Positions 46,201-55,360 of a DNA stretch of 64,000 bases are shown here, piece by piece. The DNA lies in contig LJCX01000030.1 in assembly GCA_001298545.1 (NCBI GenBank), forward strand, positions 124,001-188,000. Reading direction: 5' to 3'. The notes beneath the pieces were generated by a model. That model saw only the letters and a list, made by a program, of their open reading frames with translations. It did not search any database and had not been told where the DNA came from. A program made the position numbers and the translations under genes. Source of the DNA: Actinobacteria bacterium OV320 (GTDB taxonomy: Bacteria > Actinomycetota > Actinomycetes > Streptomycetales > Streptomycetaceae). The stretch's first letter is position 1, and each line of letters opens with the position of its first letter.

Positions 46201-47281
46201 CGTTGACTGGTGGAACATGCTCCCCGGAGCTATTTCTGCGGCCAAGGATGCTATCGGTCAGTGGGCAGCCGAGATGGACGCGAAGCTTTCTTCCACCCTG
46301 AAGGGCTGGGAGCAGATCAAGTGGATTTTCAAGGCCATGATCGACTTCATAAAGATGGAGTTCATGCTTCTCGTCGCGGCGATACAGACTCAATGGATGC
46401 TCATCTGGACTGCCGCTCAGATTGTCTGGGCTTTGATCTGGGCAGTCGTTCAGTCCGCCCTTGCAATCATCGTTGGTCTCTTCAACGTCTTCGTTGACCA
46501 TATAGTTTCCTCCTGGAATCTCCTGGTCACTGTTGCTGTTACTGCCTGGAACTTCATCCTGACAACGATCAAGGGTGTCGTCGAAATCCTCAAGGGAATC
46601 TTCGCCATCTTTGTCGGCGTCATCACAGGTGACTGGGGCAAGATAAAGCAGGGAGCCCTAACTGTCTGGTCGGGAATCAAGACGATCGTCAGTGGTGCCA
46701 TCACCTACATCAAGGGACTTGGCTCCGCCGTGGCTACGTACTTCAAGGAGCGTTGGAACAGCATCAAGTCTGCGGCCTCTGGGGCCTGGTCCTCGATCAA
46801 GAGCGCGTTCTCTGGTGCGATGTCCAGCATTAAGTCTGCCGCAAGTGATGCCGTTGATTGGATCATCGGCAAGTTCAATTCCTTGAAGGACAAGGCGGGT
46901 GACCTCCTTTCGAGTCTCAACCCGGCGAACCTGTTCTCCGCGACGCTTGACCTGGACGTAAACCTGAATACGGGCTCGATGTCACTTCCCAAGGCACTCT
47001 CTGTGCCGATCGGATATGACAGCCCGAGTTCAGGAACGTTCTCCTCGCTCTCTGCGGATAACCCGTGGAAGCAGGATGTCAGCACGCTTTCGGCTGGTAT
47101 CGATCAGGCGAACAACGCCTTCAATTCCAGTCTGGCCATTGCCGGAAGGTACGAACCGTCTAGCTCTACTACCACTGACCTCGTATCTCGTCGGGGCGTC
47201 GGAGTCACGGTTTACGCCGAGACCAACGCTGACCCGGTCGAGATCGGACGTGAAGTGGCTTGGGCACTTAGGAGGAAGTAA
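43208..47281 (+). CDS. Tape measure protein
   Basis: 1357 aa, ATG after TAGGAGG. At about 0.15 nm per residue it predicts a tail near 200 nm. Residues 1-470 are a tandem array of about 33-residue degenerate units (A-x-A-x-I-x-x-L-x-R-x-R). Hydrophobic helices at about 560-650 (VGVAIAMFAGLTAAILAVAA) and a Trp-rich hydrophobic stretch near 1050-1130 are typical of tape measures that enter the host membrane. The end holds S-x-x-S-I-K-S-A repeats. Confidence 0.95.
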   Translation: MANGPGGTEVGRVYIRVLPDTSEFKAKLKAALKGVNEEVEVDVVANTAKAEARIKALGKRAKVTVIADADTKMAQAKIERVEQSRKMRLLVDANIKDASARIDSLVREKRQAVLRVMLEQNEAKAQLAALDRKRTTTIEAHLNDESIAKAEARIKSLNRRRELALTLDTAQVTKRFNRLKAQMRHLTAQLDIETDPAAIARIRAQLAEASRGFTLMGDIKIKGREKVAAQLEALRKRYEIVIEARSNRVDQTLAGLESRMAALREQAKVTVDVNFNRAEIEAQWESVKAQLQDLELRVSTEMDDSRAFMEYETFKAKFEDIRAEIIPTLNTLHAKAETEELRAWINNKRVEFIASINSRLATAQLEMLSRDYKLELNAVVRDAAARVTIENLARDRNAYFKAVLDTKKAMVQFATLDHDRIASVHVRLENALKAQAELIALGKTRTAEYRAEVKNAGKAEAELEYLTRDRTVHIKLKRDWRSKLFAALSKDLETTGRKTRLLSRIFTNLGGAVSKTAQLISGGLVTAVGKATTFFGGAGEGITELGQQMVSSATKGLGAMVASGAQAGIILALLVAVVGVAIAMFAGLTAAILAVAAALLGMVLVIAMLATVLIGAALGAVALAALPIAFIAGAALMLAKSKELNKEFNKLTQTFKDVMKKAARPMIKEFQKELPKLRKWLWGMEDDFSGAFKAASKHLEDFRVGIQNFVEGLLPGLTKGMNSEGFAKFTKAFSGALGDIGKAIGDSFNILAQNGDKFAGVIKEIGRGLGEVLPSLSRFLSSLATGAKSTGQIADGVAGMFDELSESFNKALASDGWKQAVSGFSDMLTDFGDAIGEGFETAMKSGDKFRDAFKALGDFMQGISEPLAEFTGSAAGQFADVMPSVTKGMQEIIPAMQKFTEAFAAFAPDVVTEVSDAIAGLFKYLARPDVAKTCRDITIAFMEFAREALGPETLDAILGISDAVTQVLKIIGPLLPYIIKLTSGAGAFEYIADLIRKLVDWWNMLPGAISAAKDAIGQWAAEMDAKLSSTLKGWEQIKWIFKAMIDFIKMEFMLLVAAIQTQWMLIWTAAQIVWALIWAVVQSALAIIVGLFNVFVDHIVSSWNLLVTVAVTAWNFILTTIKGVVEILKGIFAIFVGVITGDWGKIKQGALTVWSGIKTIVSGAITYIKGLGSAVATYFKERWNSIKSAASGAWSSIKSAFSGAMSSIKSAASDAVDWIIGKFNSLKDKAGDLLSSLNPANLFSATLDLDVNLNTGSMSLPKALSVPIGYDSPSSGTFSSLSADNPWKQDVSTLSAGIDQANNAFNSSLAIAGRYEPSSSTTTDLVSRRGVGVTVYAETNADPVEIGREVAWALRRK

Positions 47282-48214
47282 ATGCCAGAACCCAGTGAGG
47301 TCCCTAACTGGACCCTGACCCGTGAAGGAGTCCGCCTTGGCGGCCTTCCTTACATGGTGCAGGAAGTTTCGGGCCTCCTGGATCTCCCTGAAGTTCGCAA
47401 CAATGATGTCGAACTGATTCAGAGGGACGGACTGTGGGCCGGGGAAGATTACCTCGGCTCACGGTCTATCACCATCACCATTCGCTGTGTCGGTACGTCG
47501 GAGGATGACCTTTCCAACAAGGTGGCCATTCTCCGTCGTGCCTTCCGGTCTACCCGTACCGAGGTGCCTTTGTACTTCGCGATTCCGGGTATTGCTGATG
47601 GGGCCCCCTCGAAGGTCATGGGGAGGACCAGGAAGTTTGAGAGTGTCGCAGACTTGAACTATGGACGCTTCAATGCGGCCTTTGATATTCAGATCGATTG
47701 CACTGACCCGCACATCTACCCTCTCGCCGGGTTTGGTGTCCGTCGCCACATCTATCGAGGCAAGGATTACCACGAGGGTGGAGCCGAATGCCCCTTCCAC
47801 TTCACAAGCAAGGGCCTGTGGATTCGTGCGACTGAGCCTGGTGAGGATGTCACTGCTCAATGCCACAATGGTAGTGAGGACACTGTTCCTCTCACTGTCG
47901 CAATCGAGGGGCCCCTAGACGGCCCCGTTTTCAGGAACCTCACCACTGACCAGTTTGTGAGTGTCCCTAGTCTCCAGTTGGCTACTGGCTCGACTCTGAA
48001 CATCACGCCTAATGCCACTGGCGACAACTGGCGGATCACGGTTAGCCGACCAGGAGACGTCTCTTTGATTCCGGAGTCTTCGTGGGGAGATGCCTCTTCT
48101 TACTTCAAGCTCCCTCCCGGTCTCACCGAGCTGGCTATCGAGTCAGCTAATGAGACGGTTGTCGAGTATGAGACTCACGCAGTGGTGTCGTGGGTTCCAG
48201 GTGTTTATGTGTAA
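47282..48214 (+). CDS. Distal tail protein (Dit-like)
   Basis: 310 aa, starts right after the tape measure stop with GGAGG upstream. N-terminal LTREGVRLGGLPYMVQEVSG, DYLGSRSITITIRCVG and strands are typical of Dit/minor tail proteins of actinophages. The C-terminus is beta-rich, perhaps a carbohydrate-type module. Forms the hub at the tail end. Confidence 0.82.
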   Translation: MPEPSEVPNWTLTREGVRLGGLPYMVQEVSGLLDLPEVRNNDVELIQRDGLWAGEDYLGSRSITITIRCVGTSEDDLSNKVAILRRAFRSTRTEVPLYFAIPGIADGAPSKVMGRTRKFESVADLNYGRFNAAFDIQIDCTDPHIYPLAGFGVRRHIYRGKDYHEGGAECPFHFTSKGLWIRATEPGEDVTAQCHNGSEDTVPLTVAIEGPLDGPVFRNLTTDQFVSVPSLQLATGSTLNITPNATGDNWRITVSRPGDVSLIPESSWGDASSYFKLPPGLTELAIESANETVVEYETHAVVSWVPGVYV

Positions 48215-48225
48215 CGGAGGAATGA

Positions 48226-50751
48226 ATGGATAGCTACGTCAACTTCCAAGACGACGCGTATTACCCCGCTGACCAGTTCAGGCGGATGATTGGCCGAACT
48301 CAGGACAATGCAACGGGATTTGATGGGATCGACTCCTTCAAGCCGACTAACACTGCTGGGCTCACTTGGGCCGTCGAGGTTGCCCGAGGCCGGGCCCTCG
48401 TGTCGGACAATGCCGGTGGTACCTACTGGGTCGAGAAGACCACCAGTTCTACGGTTCCGACTCACGGAATTGTCGACGGCTACGTGGTCCTGGTCGTGCT
48501 CGACAAGAAGGCTGGCGACACGTCCAATGCCATGACTCTCGACGTGATCCGTACTACCGATCCGATTCCGGCTCGCTCCCTGATGATCTGCAAGTTCCAT
48601 GACACGGGCACCGGTATCCGGATCGATGAGGACAGCCGCTATACGACCGCTGGACAGTTCGTGGTCTCCCCTTCCGGCCCTGCTCGATTCGGTCCTCCGA
48701 CCGACACCATGGGACTCGGTCAGTTCTCCCCTGGCTCCCAGTACACGGACCTTGTGGCGGGTGTTCGCTGGATCAAGGATCAGAACGGCACCTGGGTACG
48801 TAGTGATGCTGGGGCGGGCTCTATCGACTCGGTCAATGGCAACTTCGGCCCGAATGTCACACTGACTGCTGCCAACGTTGGTGCCGTGCCGGATGTCATT
48901 CCTCGGGTGACGACCAACGATAAGAACCTCTCGACCGACACCGCTAAGTGGAACGGCTTCTCGGGTGGTGGGTACACCACCATTACGGGTGCCGGTGGTA
49001 TTTCCACCAACGTGGAAGCCATCGTCAAGGATCTCCGTCTTGGCACTGGTGGTTCTCTCGCTGGAGGTAGCGGAGGTGTCGTAGCTTTCCCCAATGCCAC
49101 TGTTGCCCCGACTGGCACCCCTGCTGGTGCTGTCATGTGGGCCCAGGGCGGGAAGCTCTACTTCAAGAACGCTACCGGCTCCGCCTCTGCCGTTGGTCAG
49201 TCCGCCTCAGGTATCGACGTCAAGAGTTACGGAGCCGTGGGCGATGGCGTCACCGACGACGCTCCAGCCATTCAGGCCGCCCTCAATGCGGTCCGGGATG
49301 CCGGGGGTGGGATGGTCACGGTTCCTTATGGGACTTACAAGCTCACTACCCTGCCTCTTCGTATCTACAAGAACACTCACCTTCGTCTCGTCAATGGTGC
49401 GACGTTCGTTCGCGGAGACGTAATCAAGACGATGATCGTCAATGGTATTGCTGATGCTTCCGGCTACAACGGCCAGGGAAACATCATCATTGAGGGTGGC
49501 GTCTGGGATATGCGAGGTACCGGACTGACTAGCCCGGCAAACTGCATTTCGATCGGTCACGCTACGAATGTTCGCATCCGGGACGCACAGTTCAAGGACA
49601 TCCCTGGTTATCACGGTATCGAGTTCAACTCGACTCACACCGCCATTGTCGAGAACTGCCGCTTCGAGGGATTCACCGACACCGGAGGCCGTGACTTCTC
49701 TGAGGCCATTCAGATCGACCTTGCCAAGGGATCTGGTCAGTTCGGTAGCTTCGGAGTCTACGACAGCACTCCTTGCGTTTTCGTTTCGGTGACGAACTGC
49801 TACTTCGGTGCGGGCTGGCCTCGCGGAATCGGATCTCACTCCACGGTAAACGGAAAGACCCACAAGGACATCAACATCGAGGGGAACTACTTCTACACTC
49901 TCCAGCAGATGGCGATTGCCTCGTACAACTGGGACAACGTCACGATCGCCAACAACACGATCGACTTCTGTGGTGCAGGTATCCGAATCAAGAACATCAA
50001 CGGAAGTGTTCCTGCCGATACTCAGGACTCCACCGGAACGGTTACCAACCGGAGTATGGCTAACTACGGGATCACTATCACCGGAAACACGATTCGAAGC
50101 ACAGGATCTTACGCTCCTGCTATTCGAGTCGCTGGAGACACAGACACCGACGGAACTGAGCGTTGGATCAACTATGTGACGATCACCGGAAACACGATCA
50201 ACGGTACCGACGGAACTGGTGACACCGGTAGCGGTATTCAACTCTCCTATGTGTGGGGTGCCACTGTAACCGGCAACTCTATTGCCAGTACTGGCGGTAA
50301 TGGTATTCAGGCGGCCTACGGCGGCAACGTCATCATCTCTGACAACATCATCAGTTCTTCCGGTAACTACGCCCTCCTCTCTCGAATGATCAACATGTCC
50401 AAGCTTCAAGGCAACATCGTCAAGACGTGTTCTACATACGGGATCATGGTCAGTGGTGGCAGTTACGCAATGGTGATGGACAACTTCGTGCGAGATGCCA
50501 CGACCTACGGAATCCGCGTCTCGGGCTACGACCCTGACGGGGCCGGGCCCAGTGGTGTTTCCCCGGTAAATGATGTCGTAGTTGTCGGCAACTCCGTGTC
50601 CGGTAGTTACACGGTAGGGATCTCTATTGCCTCTTCGACTAACTACTCCCGTCGATACGGAAACGACTGCCGCTCGTCCACTATTGAGGACTGGTCGGAA
50701 ACGATCCGAAGCAACCCTAAGGACACCAACTCTGTGGTTGGAAAGGACTAA
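48226..50751 (+). CDS. Beta-helix tail spike/fibre protein 1
   Basis: 841 aa. Residues 1-130 (YVNFQDDAYYPADQFRRMIG and following) form a tail-attachment part shared with the next gene. At about 329 a pectate-lyase-like domain begins (IDVKSYGAVGDGVTDDAPAI) with the G-D-G-x-x-D-D motif, followed by right-handed beta-helix rungs (repeats of ITGNTI, DNIIS). Likely binds or cleaves cell-surface glycans. No catalytic set can be assigned safely. Confidence 0.88.
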   Translation: MDSYVNFQDDAYYPADQFRRMIGRTQDNATGFDGIDSFKPTNTAGLTWAVEVARGRALVSDNAGGTYWVEKTTSSTVPTHGIVDGYVVLVVLDKKAGDTSNAMTLDVIRTTDPIPARSLMICKFHDTGTGIRIDEDSRYTTAGQFVVSPSGPARFGPPTDTMGLGQFSPGSQYTDLVAGVRWIKDQNGTWVRSDAGAGSIDSVNGNFGPNVTLTAANVGAVPDVIPRVTTNDKNLSTDTAKWNGFSGGGYTTITGAGGISTNVEAIVKDLRLGTGGSLAGGSGGVVAFPNATVAPTGTPAGAVMWAQGGKLYFKNATGSASAVGQSASGIDVKSYGAVGDGVTDDAPAIQAALNAVRDAGGGMVTVPYGTYKLTTLPLRIYKNTHLRLVNGATFVRGDVIKTMIVNGIADASGYNGQGNIIIEGGVWDMRGTGLTSPANCISIGHATNVRIRDAQFKDIPGYHGIEFNSTHTAIVENCRFEGFTDTGGRDFSEAIQIDLAKGSGQFGSFGVYDSTPCVFVSVTNCYFGAGWPRGIGSHSTVNGKTHKDINIEGNYFYTLQQMAIASYNWDNVTIANNTIDFCGAGIRIKNINGSVPADTQDSTGTVTNRSMANYGITITGNTIRSTGSYAPAIRVAGDTDTDGTERWINYVTITGNTINGTDGTGDTGSGIQLSYVWGATVTGNSIASTGGNGIQAAYGGNVIISDNIISSSGNYALLSRMINMSKLQGNIVKTCSTYGIMVSGGSYAMVMDNFVRDATTYGIRVSGYDPDGAGPSGVSPVNDVVVVGNSVSGSYTVGISIASSTNYSRRYGNDCRSSTIEDWSETIRSNPKDTNSVVGKD

Positions 50752-50754
50752 CGA

Positions 50755-53109
50755 ATGCCTTCGTACATCAACTTTCAGGATGACACTACTTACCCTGGAG
50801 CCAAGTTCCGCCGAATGGTGGGTAGGCAGCTTGATCTAGCCCAGGGGTTTGACGACCCCGCCTCGTTCAAGGTCAAGGTGTCTAACGACAATCCCGGCAA
50901 GCTTGAAGCTGCTGTCGGTGTTGCTTGGATTAAGGATCAGGTCGGAGGCATCTACTTCGTAGAACGGGACCTGTCCCCTCTCTACGTAGCGACGTCGGGC
51001 ACTTCGGGGACCATCGTTCTCCGGGTCAAGGACTCGGCCCTTTTCGACGGCCCCAATGAACTCCTGTTGCAGGCCATTCCCACTGGGTCCGCGATTCCTG
51101 TCCGGTCGCTTCTCCTCGCCACCTATACAGGTTCGGGGTCGGATGCTGTTCTGACTGATGTTCGTTTCACTACTCCGGGGCAGTTCATCGTGTCCCGGAG
51201 TGGTCCAGCGAACTATGGGGTCCCGAATGTGGTTGCAATGGGACTGGACGCTTTCTCTCCCGGTACTCAGTACACCAATCTCACTACCGGCCTCCGGTAC
51301 GTGAAGGCGACTGATAACACCTGGAAGATCGATCAGGGGCAGAAGGGAGACACGGGCTCTCAGGGGCCCGCAGGTCCCACGGGTGCTACGGGGCCTGCTG
51401 GGGCTACTGGACCCAAGGGCGATAAGGGAGATCCGGGTAGTGCAGTTCTCCCCGGCGCTCTGCTCGTGGCCTCTTTCCAGGCCTCCGCGAAGGACAAGGC
51501 TGCTGCTGATTACCTCTGTGACGGCGTCGCGGACGACGTCCAGCTCCAGGCCGCCATCAACGCCGCCAAGGCTGCGGGTGGTGGCGTCGTTCAGCTCACG
51601 GGCGGCATCTTCAACGTGGCCGCCACGCTGACCATTACCGGCAACGCCGACGAGGACAATGCCGACACGATCACCCTTCGAGGTGTGGGGGCTCAGGCCA
51701 CCACTCTCGATATGGCTGCCAACGTCAACGGTATCGAGCTGACCAACTGGGCCATGGCCAACATCGAGGATCTCGGTATCGTCGTATCTGGTTCCGGTAG
51801 CGGTATTCACAGCACTGCTGTTCTTGCCGGTAACGAGGTCAGCTTCTGGCACTCCTCGTTCAGGAACCTCCGTCTCAATGGTGGGTTCACTTCGACCAAC
51901 ACTGGTTGGGGAATGGACCTGTCGATGCCTTGGCGCTCTTCGTTCGAGAACATCGAGATCGAGGGAACCAGGAACGGGATGCGCCTGAGCAATCAGGGAA
52001 CTGTTCAGAACGCGGGAGACTGCACGTTCACTCGCATGTTCATTGAGATCGTCGGTACCGGTGGTACGGCTATCCACATCTCGTCTCCATCGAACAACAT
52101 GAACCAGAACAACTTCAGCATGGTTGAGATCGGGGCCAACGGATCGGGATGCACCGGCATTCTGATTGATGGTGCCAGTGGTGGTGCTAGCCAGCGCTTC
52201 TGGGGACTCAACATGGAACAGTTCCAGACTGGCATCAACGTTGCTAGCGGCGAGTCCAACGTCTTTGAGTGCAACTACATCACTGGTGACACTGGTGACG
52301 CTACCAACAGGATGTTTGTCTGTGGTTCGAACGCCTACGGCAACACGTTCAGTGCTAAGTGGTGCAATGTCGAGTCCAACGGAACTCTCAAGGTGATCGA
52401 GGACAACAACACCACTTCGAATGTACCGAACATCTTCGAGGGTATTCGGATCGAGAACAACAACAGTGGCACCGTTACGTACTCCACCAGTAGCAGCACT
52501 GTTCTTCGTGACATCACCACGTTCAACACCGGCAATGCGATGCCTGCCGGACTGCTCCGCTACCCGGTGAGTGACGTCAACCTGTCCGAGTTCCACCAAG
52601 TCGACCAAGGCTTCCTGGCCTGGACTGCTGACCCGGCTGTGATCTCGGGATCCGGGTTCGTCCTCAACAGCGGAGTCGTGTACCTGTCGAGGATCAAGGT
52701 CGTCAACCGACTGACTGTCATCTCTAACCTGATGTACTACGTTGCCGTCGCCGGTACGAGCCTGACGGCTGGGCAGAGCTTCGTTGGCCTGTACAACTCC
52801 AGTGGCACCCTGCTGGCCAGCTCTGCTGATCAGACCTCCGCCATGGGGACGACCGGTGCCAAGACGGCGGCTATCACGCCCCAGACCCTTTCGGTTGGGT
52901 ACTACTACGTCGCCTTCCTAGCCAATGGCACGGGCACGGCGGTGAACGTCTCCGGTGCTGGTGGAAACACTGGCGTGACCAACATCAACTTGGCTACCGG
53001 CTCCAGCCGGTCTCTCCAGACGGCAGCGGGCAACACTGCGCTTCCGGCGTCCATCACTCTGGGGTCTCAGACGCCGAACATTGCGGTCCGCTGGGCTGGT
53101 CTCAAGTAA
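50755..53109 (+). CDS. Beta-helix tail protein 2 with collagen-like stalk
   Basis: 784 aa. Residues 1-130 are homologous to protein 1 (YINFQDDTTYPGAKFRRMVG). Residues about 197-230 are Gly-X-Y triplets (GPAGPTGATGPAGATGPKG), a collagen-like stalk. A beta-helix begins with CDGVADDVQLQAAINAA near 260. The C-terminal 130 residues are strand-rich (GLYNSSGTLLASSAD), likely the receptor-binding head. It probably trimerises. The two genes look like a duplication that diverged in the binding part. Confidence 0.88.
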   Translation: MPSYINFQDDTTYPGAKFRRMVGRQLDLAQGFDDPASFKVKVSNDNPGKLEAAVGVAWIKDQVGGIYFVERDLSPLYVATSGTSGTIVLRVKDSALFDGPNELLLQAIPTGSAIPVRSLLLATYTGSGSDAVLTDVRFTTPGQFIVSRSGPANYGVPNVVAMGLDAFSPGTQYTNLTTGLRYVKATDNTWKIDQGQKGDTGSQGPAGPTGATGPAGATGPKGDKGDPGSAVLPGALLVASFQASAKDKAAADYLCDGVADDVQLQAAINAAKAAGGGVVQLTGGIFNVAATLTITGNADEDNADTITLRGVGAQATTLDMAANVNGIELTNWAMANIEDLGIVVSGSGSGIHSTAVLAGNEVSFWHSSFRNLRLNGGFTSTNTGWGMDLSMPWRSSFENIEIEGTRNGMRLSNQGTVQNAGDCTFTRMFIEIVGTGGTAIHISSPSNNMNQNNFSMVEIGANGSGCTGILIDGASGGASQRFWGLNMEQFQTGINVASGESNVFECNYITGDTGDATNRMFVCGSNAYGNTFSAKWCNVESNGTLKVIEDNNTTSNVPNIFEGIRIENNNSGTVTYSTSSSTVLRDITTFNTGNAMPAGLLRYPVSDVNLSEFHQVDQGFLAWTADPAVISGSGFVLNSGVVYLSRIKVVNRLTVISNLMYYVAVAGTSLTAGQSFVGLYNSSGTLLASSADQTSAMGTTGAKTAAITPQTLSVGYYYVAFLANGTGTAVNVSGAGGNTGVTNINLATGSSRSLQTAAGNTALPASITLGSQTPNIAVRWAGLK

Positions 53110-53113
53110 GTGG

Positions 53114-53175
53114 GTTGACATTCGGATGACCTTGCTGTCATGATTAGAAGAGAGGGGCCGCCAAGGTGGCCCCTC
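53114..53175 (+). promoter_or_regulatory. Repeat-type promoter with 5' stem-loop inside the tail operon
   Basis: GTTGACATTC 53114-53123: TTGACA 53115-53120, 18 bp, CATGAT 53139-53144, then a stem GAGGGGCC/GGCCCCTC (53152-53175) at the expected 5' end of the mRNA, and a GTG start at 53198. It would give the last tail and lysis genes their own regulated transcript. Confidence 0.75.
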
Positions 53176-53197
53176 CTTCCCTAGCGAGAGGAGAAGT

Positions 53198-54340
53198 GTG
53201 GCTGCAAGTACATACAAGGTGCTTCTGTATGACATCAGAACTCAAGAGATCTATGCCGAGATCCCAACCTCGGACATACAGTACGACTATGAGTTGGATG
53301 CCGATGGTTCCGCAACTATCTCTTTCCCTCTGACTGCCACCAAGGTAAACGGCAACCAGATCAAGCCTGCTGACATCTTTCCTGTCCGGACTGCTGTTGC
53401 TATCCAACGAGGAAGCGAACTGGTATGGGGCGGGTTGGTCTGGCAGTACAAGGTTGACCTGTCGAACGGGTTCATCACGATGGATGCGGGCGGGTACTTC
53501 TCCTACTACAAGTACCGTCATACGCCCACCGCAGGCAAGCGATTCCGCCAGACGGAAACCGTCGACATCATCAAGTCGTTCCTCCTTGACATCAACTCAC
53601 GCAATGGAATCCAAACAAACCTCTCCGGTCTTCAGCAGGTCGATGCGAGACGAAATAAGTACTGGGCTCCTTACGAGTATGTTTCGATCGCAGATGTGAT
53701 TGTCGATATGGCTGATGAAGTGCTTCCAGCCCGCGCCTGGGATCTAATCTGGGGCTTCGGAGGGGGATTCTTCTTCTACTTTGAGCCGTACTTCGTCAAC
53801 TCTACGCACATCGGCAACCGGATGTGGAACACGCTTGACCGTAAGCCGACATACAACGGAGTCACTCTCGTACAGTCAGAGAACTGCGAATTCACCGAGC
53901 TGAGTGTCGACGGAAACTCGATGGCGAACCTGTCGTTTGTAGTGGGAGCGTCCGGCACGGACGTGTCACAGACCCGCCACTACGAAGCTCGTAACATCGC
54001 CCTCTCCTGGTCGCTCCCCTACTTGGAGAAGGTCACATCCGTATCAGGCGAGAAGGAACAGTCAACCCTCCCTATGAGGGCCAAGTCGGAACTGACCGCT
54101 GCGTCGATTCCGATCATCATGCCCACAGCAGTCACGTACCCGAATGCATTCAGCCCTAAGCAGTTCAAGCCGGGGGATCAGATCAAGGTAACCACCAATG
54201 ACGAGTTCCTAGAGCTGGACCAGGCCGAGTACGTAGTCACCAAGGTAACTGTCGACGTTTCGTCGGACGGCAGTGATCGGATATCCCTGGATATGATCCA
54301 GGCTGAGCTTTTCAAGGATGTGGATACAGCAGATGCCTAG
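53198..54340 (+). CDS. Minor tail protein (gp37-like tail component)
   Basis: 380 aa, GTG start after GAGGAGAA. VLLYDIRTQEIYAEIPTSDI, then GSATISFPLTA and GGLVWQYKVDLSNGFITMDA match the hub/baseplate proteins called Siphovirus ReqiPepy6 Gp37-like. Beta-rich. First gene after the internal promoter. Its end overlaps the next start. Confidence 0.8.
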   Translation: MAASTYKVLLYDIRTQEIYAEIPTSDIQYDYELDADGSATISFPLTATKVNGNQIKPADIFPVRTAVAIQRGSELVWGGLVWQYKVDLSNGFITMDAGGYFSYYKYRHTPTAGKRFRQTETVDIIKSFLLDINSRNGIQTNLSGLQQVDARRNKYWAPYEYVSIADVIVDMADEVLPARAWDLIWGFGGGFFFYFEPYFVNSTHIGNRMWNTLDRKPTYNGVTLVQSENCEFTELSVDGNSMANLSFVVGASGTDVSQTRHYEARNIALSWSLPYLEKVTSVSGEKEQSTLPMRAKSELTAASIPIIMPTAVTYPNAFSPKQFKPGDQIKVTTNDEFLELDQAEYVVTKVTVDVSSDGSDRISLDMIQAELFKDVDTADA

Positions 54341-55013
54341 GCCCGGACAAACGAAGCCGGATCTCGTGTCCGAGCTGAGGCGAATGCAGGACCGGCTAAG
54401 TGCCGTCGAAAGACGTCCCGTCCTTGGTTCGGCATTTGATACGTACCCGTGCATGGAATGGGAGACGACTTCTCGTCCTCGACAGGCAGGGAACGTGTGG
54501 ACATCATGTGGCATCGCCAACGTGACTGGAGTGAGCTTCGATCGAGTTGAAGCCAAGTTCACAGCCGACCGGATCATCCCCGCACGCAGTGAAGTCGAGA
54601 TTCGCATTGCAGCATTCCGGCACCCGCACGACACCTTTGCGAAGGAATGTATCGGGGCCTCTAGCGCTGTCCGACTTACCGGCAACTACAGTGTCGTCGG
54701 CACGAAGTCTGGAATGGGCGGAGGTAAGTGGCGATGGATTCACGGCCTCCCGTACGGATGGGATGCCGATGAGGCTGGGGACAGCAGCTCGATCTACACG
54801 ATTGAGCTACAGCATCGTAATCCTGATGACTGCACTCAGACCTCAGACAGCACATGGGACGGTGCCTACAAGATCTCCAATATGCACTATTGCGCTGGCT
54901 TGCCCGAGGAGCAGATTCCGGATGCCAGCGAGTCTGGCTGGTTCTGGTACGCCGGAGGCGATTACGAGGTGGTTCGACAAGCGGACACCGAAGAGGCATT
55001 CATGACCTACTAA
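54333..55013 (+). CDS. Minor tail protein, hypothetical
   Basis: 226 aa from ATG 54333 (MPRPGQTKPDLVSELRRMQD). An in-frame ATG at 54318 has no proper site. The N-terminal coiled coil carries a beta-rich remainder with GTKSGMGGGKWRWIHGLPYG. Often the last baseplate protein in streptophages. Overlaps the previous stop by a few bases. Confidence 0.72.
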   Translation: MPRPGQTKPDLVSELRRMQDRLSAVERRPVLGSAFDTYPCMEWETTSRPRQAGNVWTSCGIANVTGVSFDRVEAKFTADRIIPARSEVEIRIAAFRHPHDTFAKECIGASSAVRLTGNYSVVGTKSGMGGGKWRWIHGLPYGWDADEAGDSSSIYTIELQHRNPDDCTQTSDSTWDGAYKISNMHYCAGLPEEQIPDASESGWFWYAGGDYEVVRQADTEEAFMTY

Positions 55014-55021
55014 GGAGATCT

Positions 55022-55279
55022 ATGAACTGGATTGAAGTTTTTTTGGGAGGAGGAGCCGGTGCAGTAATTACCGGCCTTGGGGCTCTATACAAGTCCGTAA
55101 AGGATGAGTCCACAAAGGAGAGATCAGAGGTACTTGAGTGGAACGACCGCCTTGAGCACAAGGTGAACGCACTCATGGAGAGCAATGACCTACTGGTTCG
55201 GGAAGTCCATGGACTGAGAACCCGCGTGTTCGATCTGGAGCTGTTCATCCGTAAGCACGATCTTGAGCCGCCCGAGTAA
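55022..55279 (+). CDS. Membrane-anchored coiled-coil protein (holin-associated candidate)
   Basis: 85 aa, ATG after AAGGAGATCT. N-terminal hydrophobic segment (WIEVFLGGGAGAVITGLGAL), then a coiled coil (RLEHKVNALMESNDLLVREV). Resembles in layout the XhlA-type proteins that help holins. A terminator follows, preceded by the stop-rich element. Confidence 0.65.
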   Translation: MNWIEVFLGGGAGAVITGLGALYKSVKDESTKERSEVLEWNDRLEHKVNALMESNDLLVREVHGLRTRVFDLELFIRKHDLEPPE

Positions 55280-55309
55280 GTCCTCCCAAGTATCTAACTA
55301 ACTAAGTAA

Positions 55310-55336
55310 GGGGTCCTGCCTGCCCAGGGCCCCTTT
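55310..55336 (+). terminator. Terminator before the lysin gene
   Basis: GGGG-CCTG/CAGG-CCCC stem with TTT, directly after TATCTAACTAACTAAGTAAG. Confidence 0.7.
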
Positions 55337-55360
55337 GGTGTGTTCGAGAAAGGAATATGT

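Noticed and set aside
50836-52608. 590-codon minus-strand frame opposite tail protein 2
   Set aside because: Antisense shadow of a beta-helix gene, with no domain or start signal.
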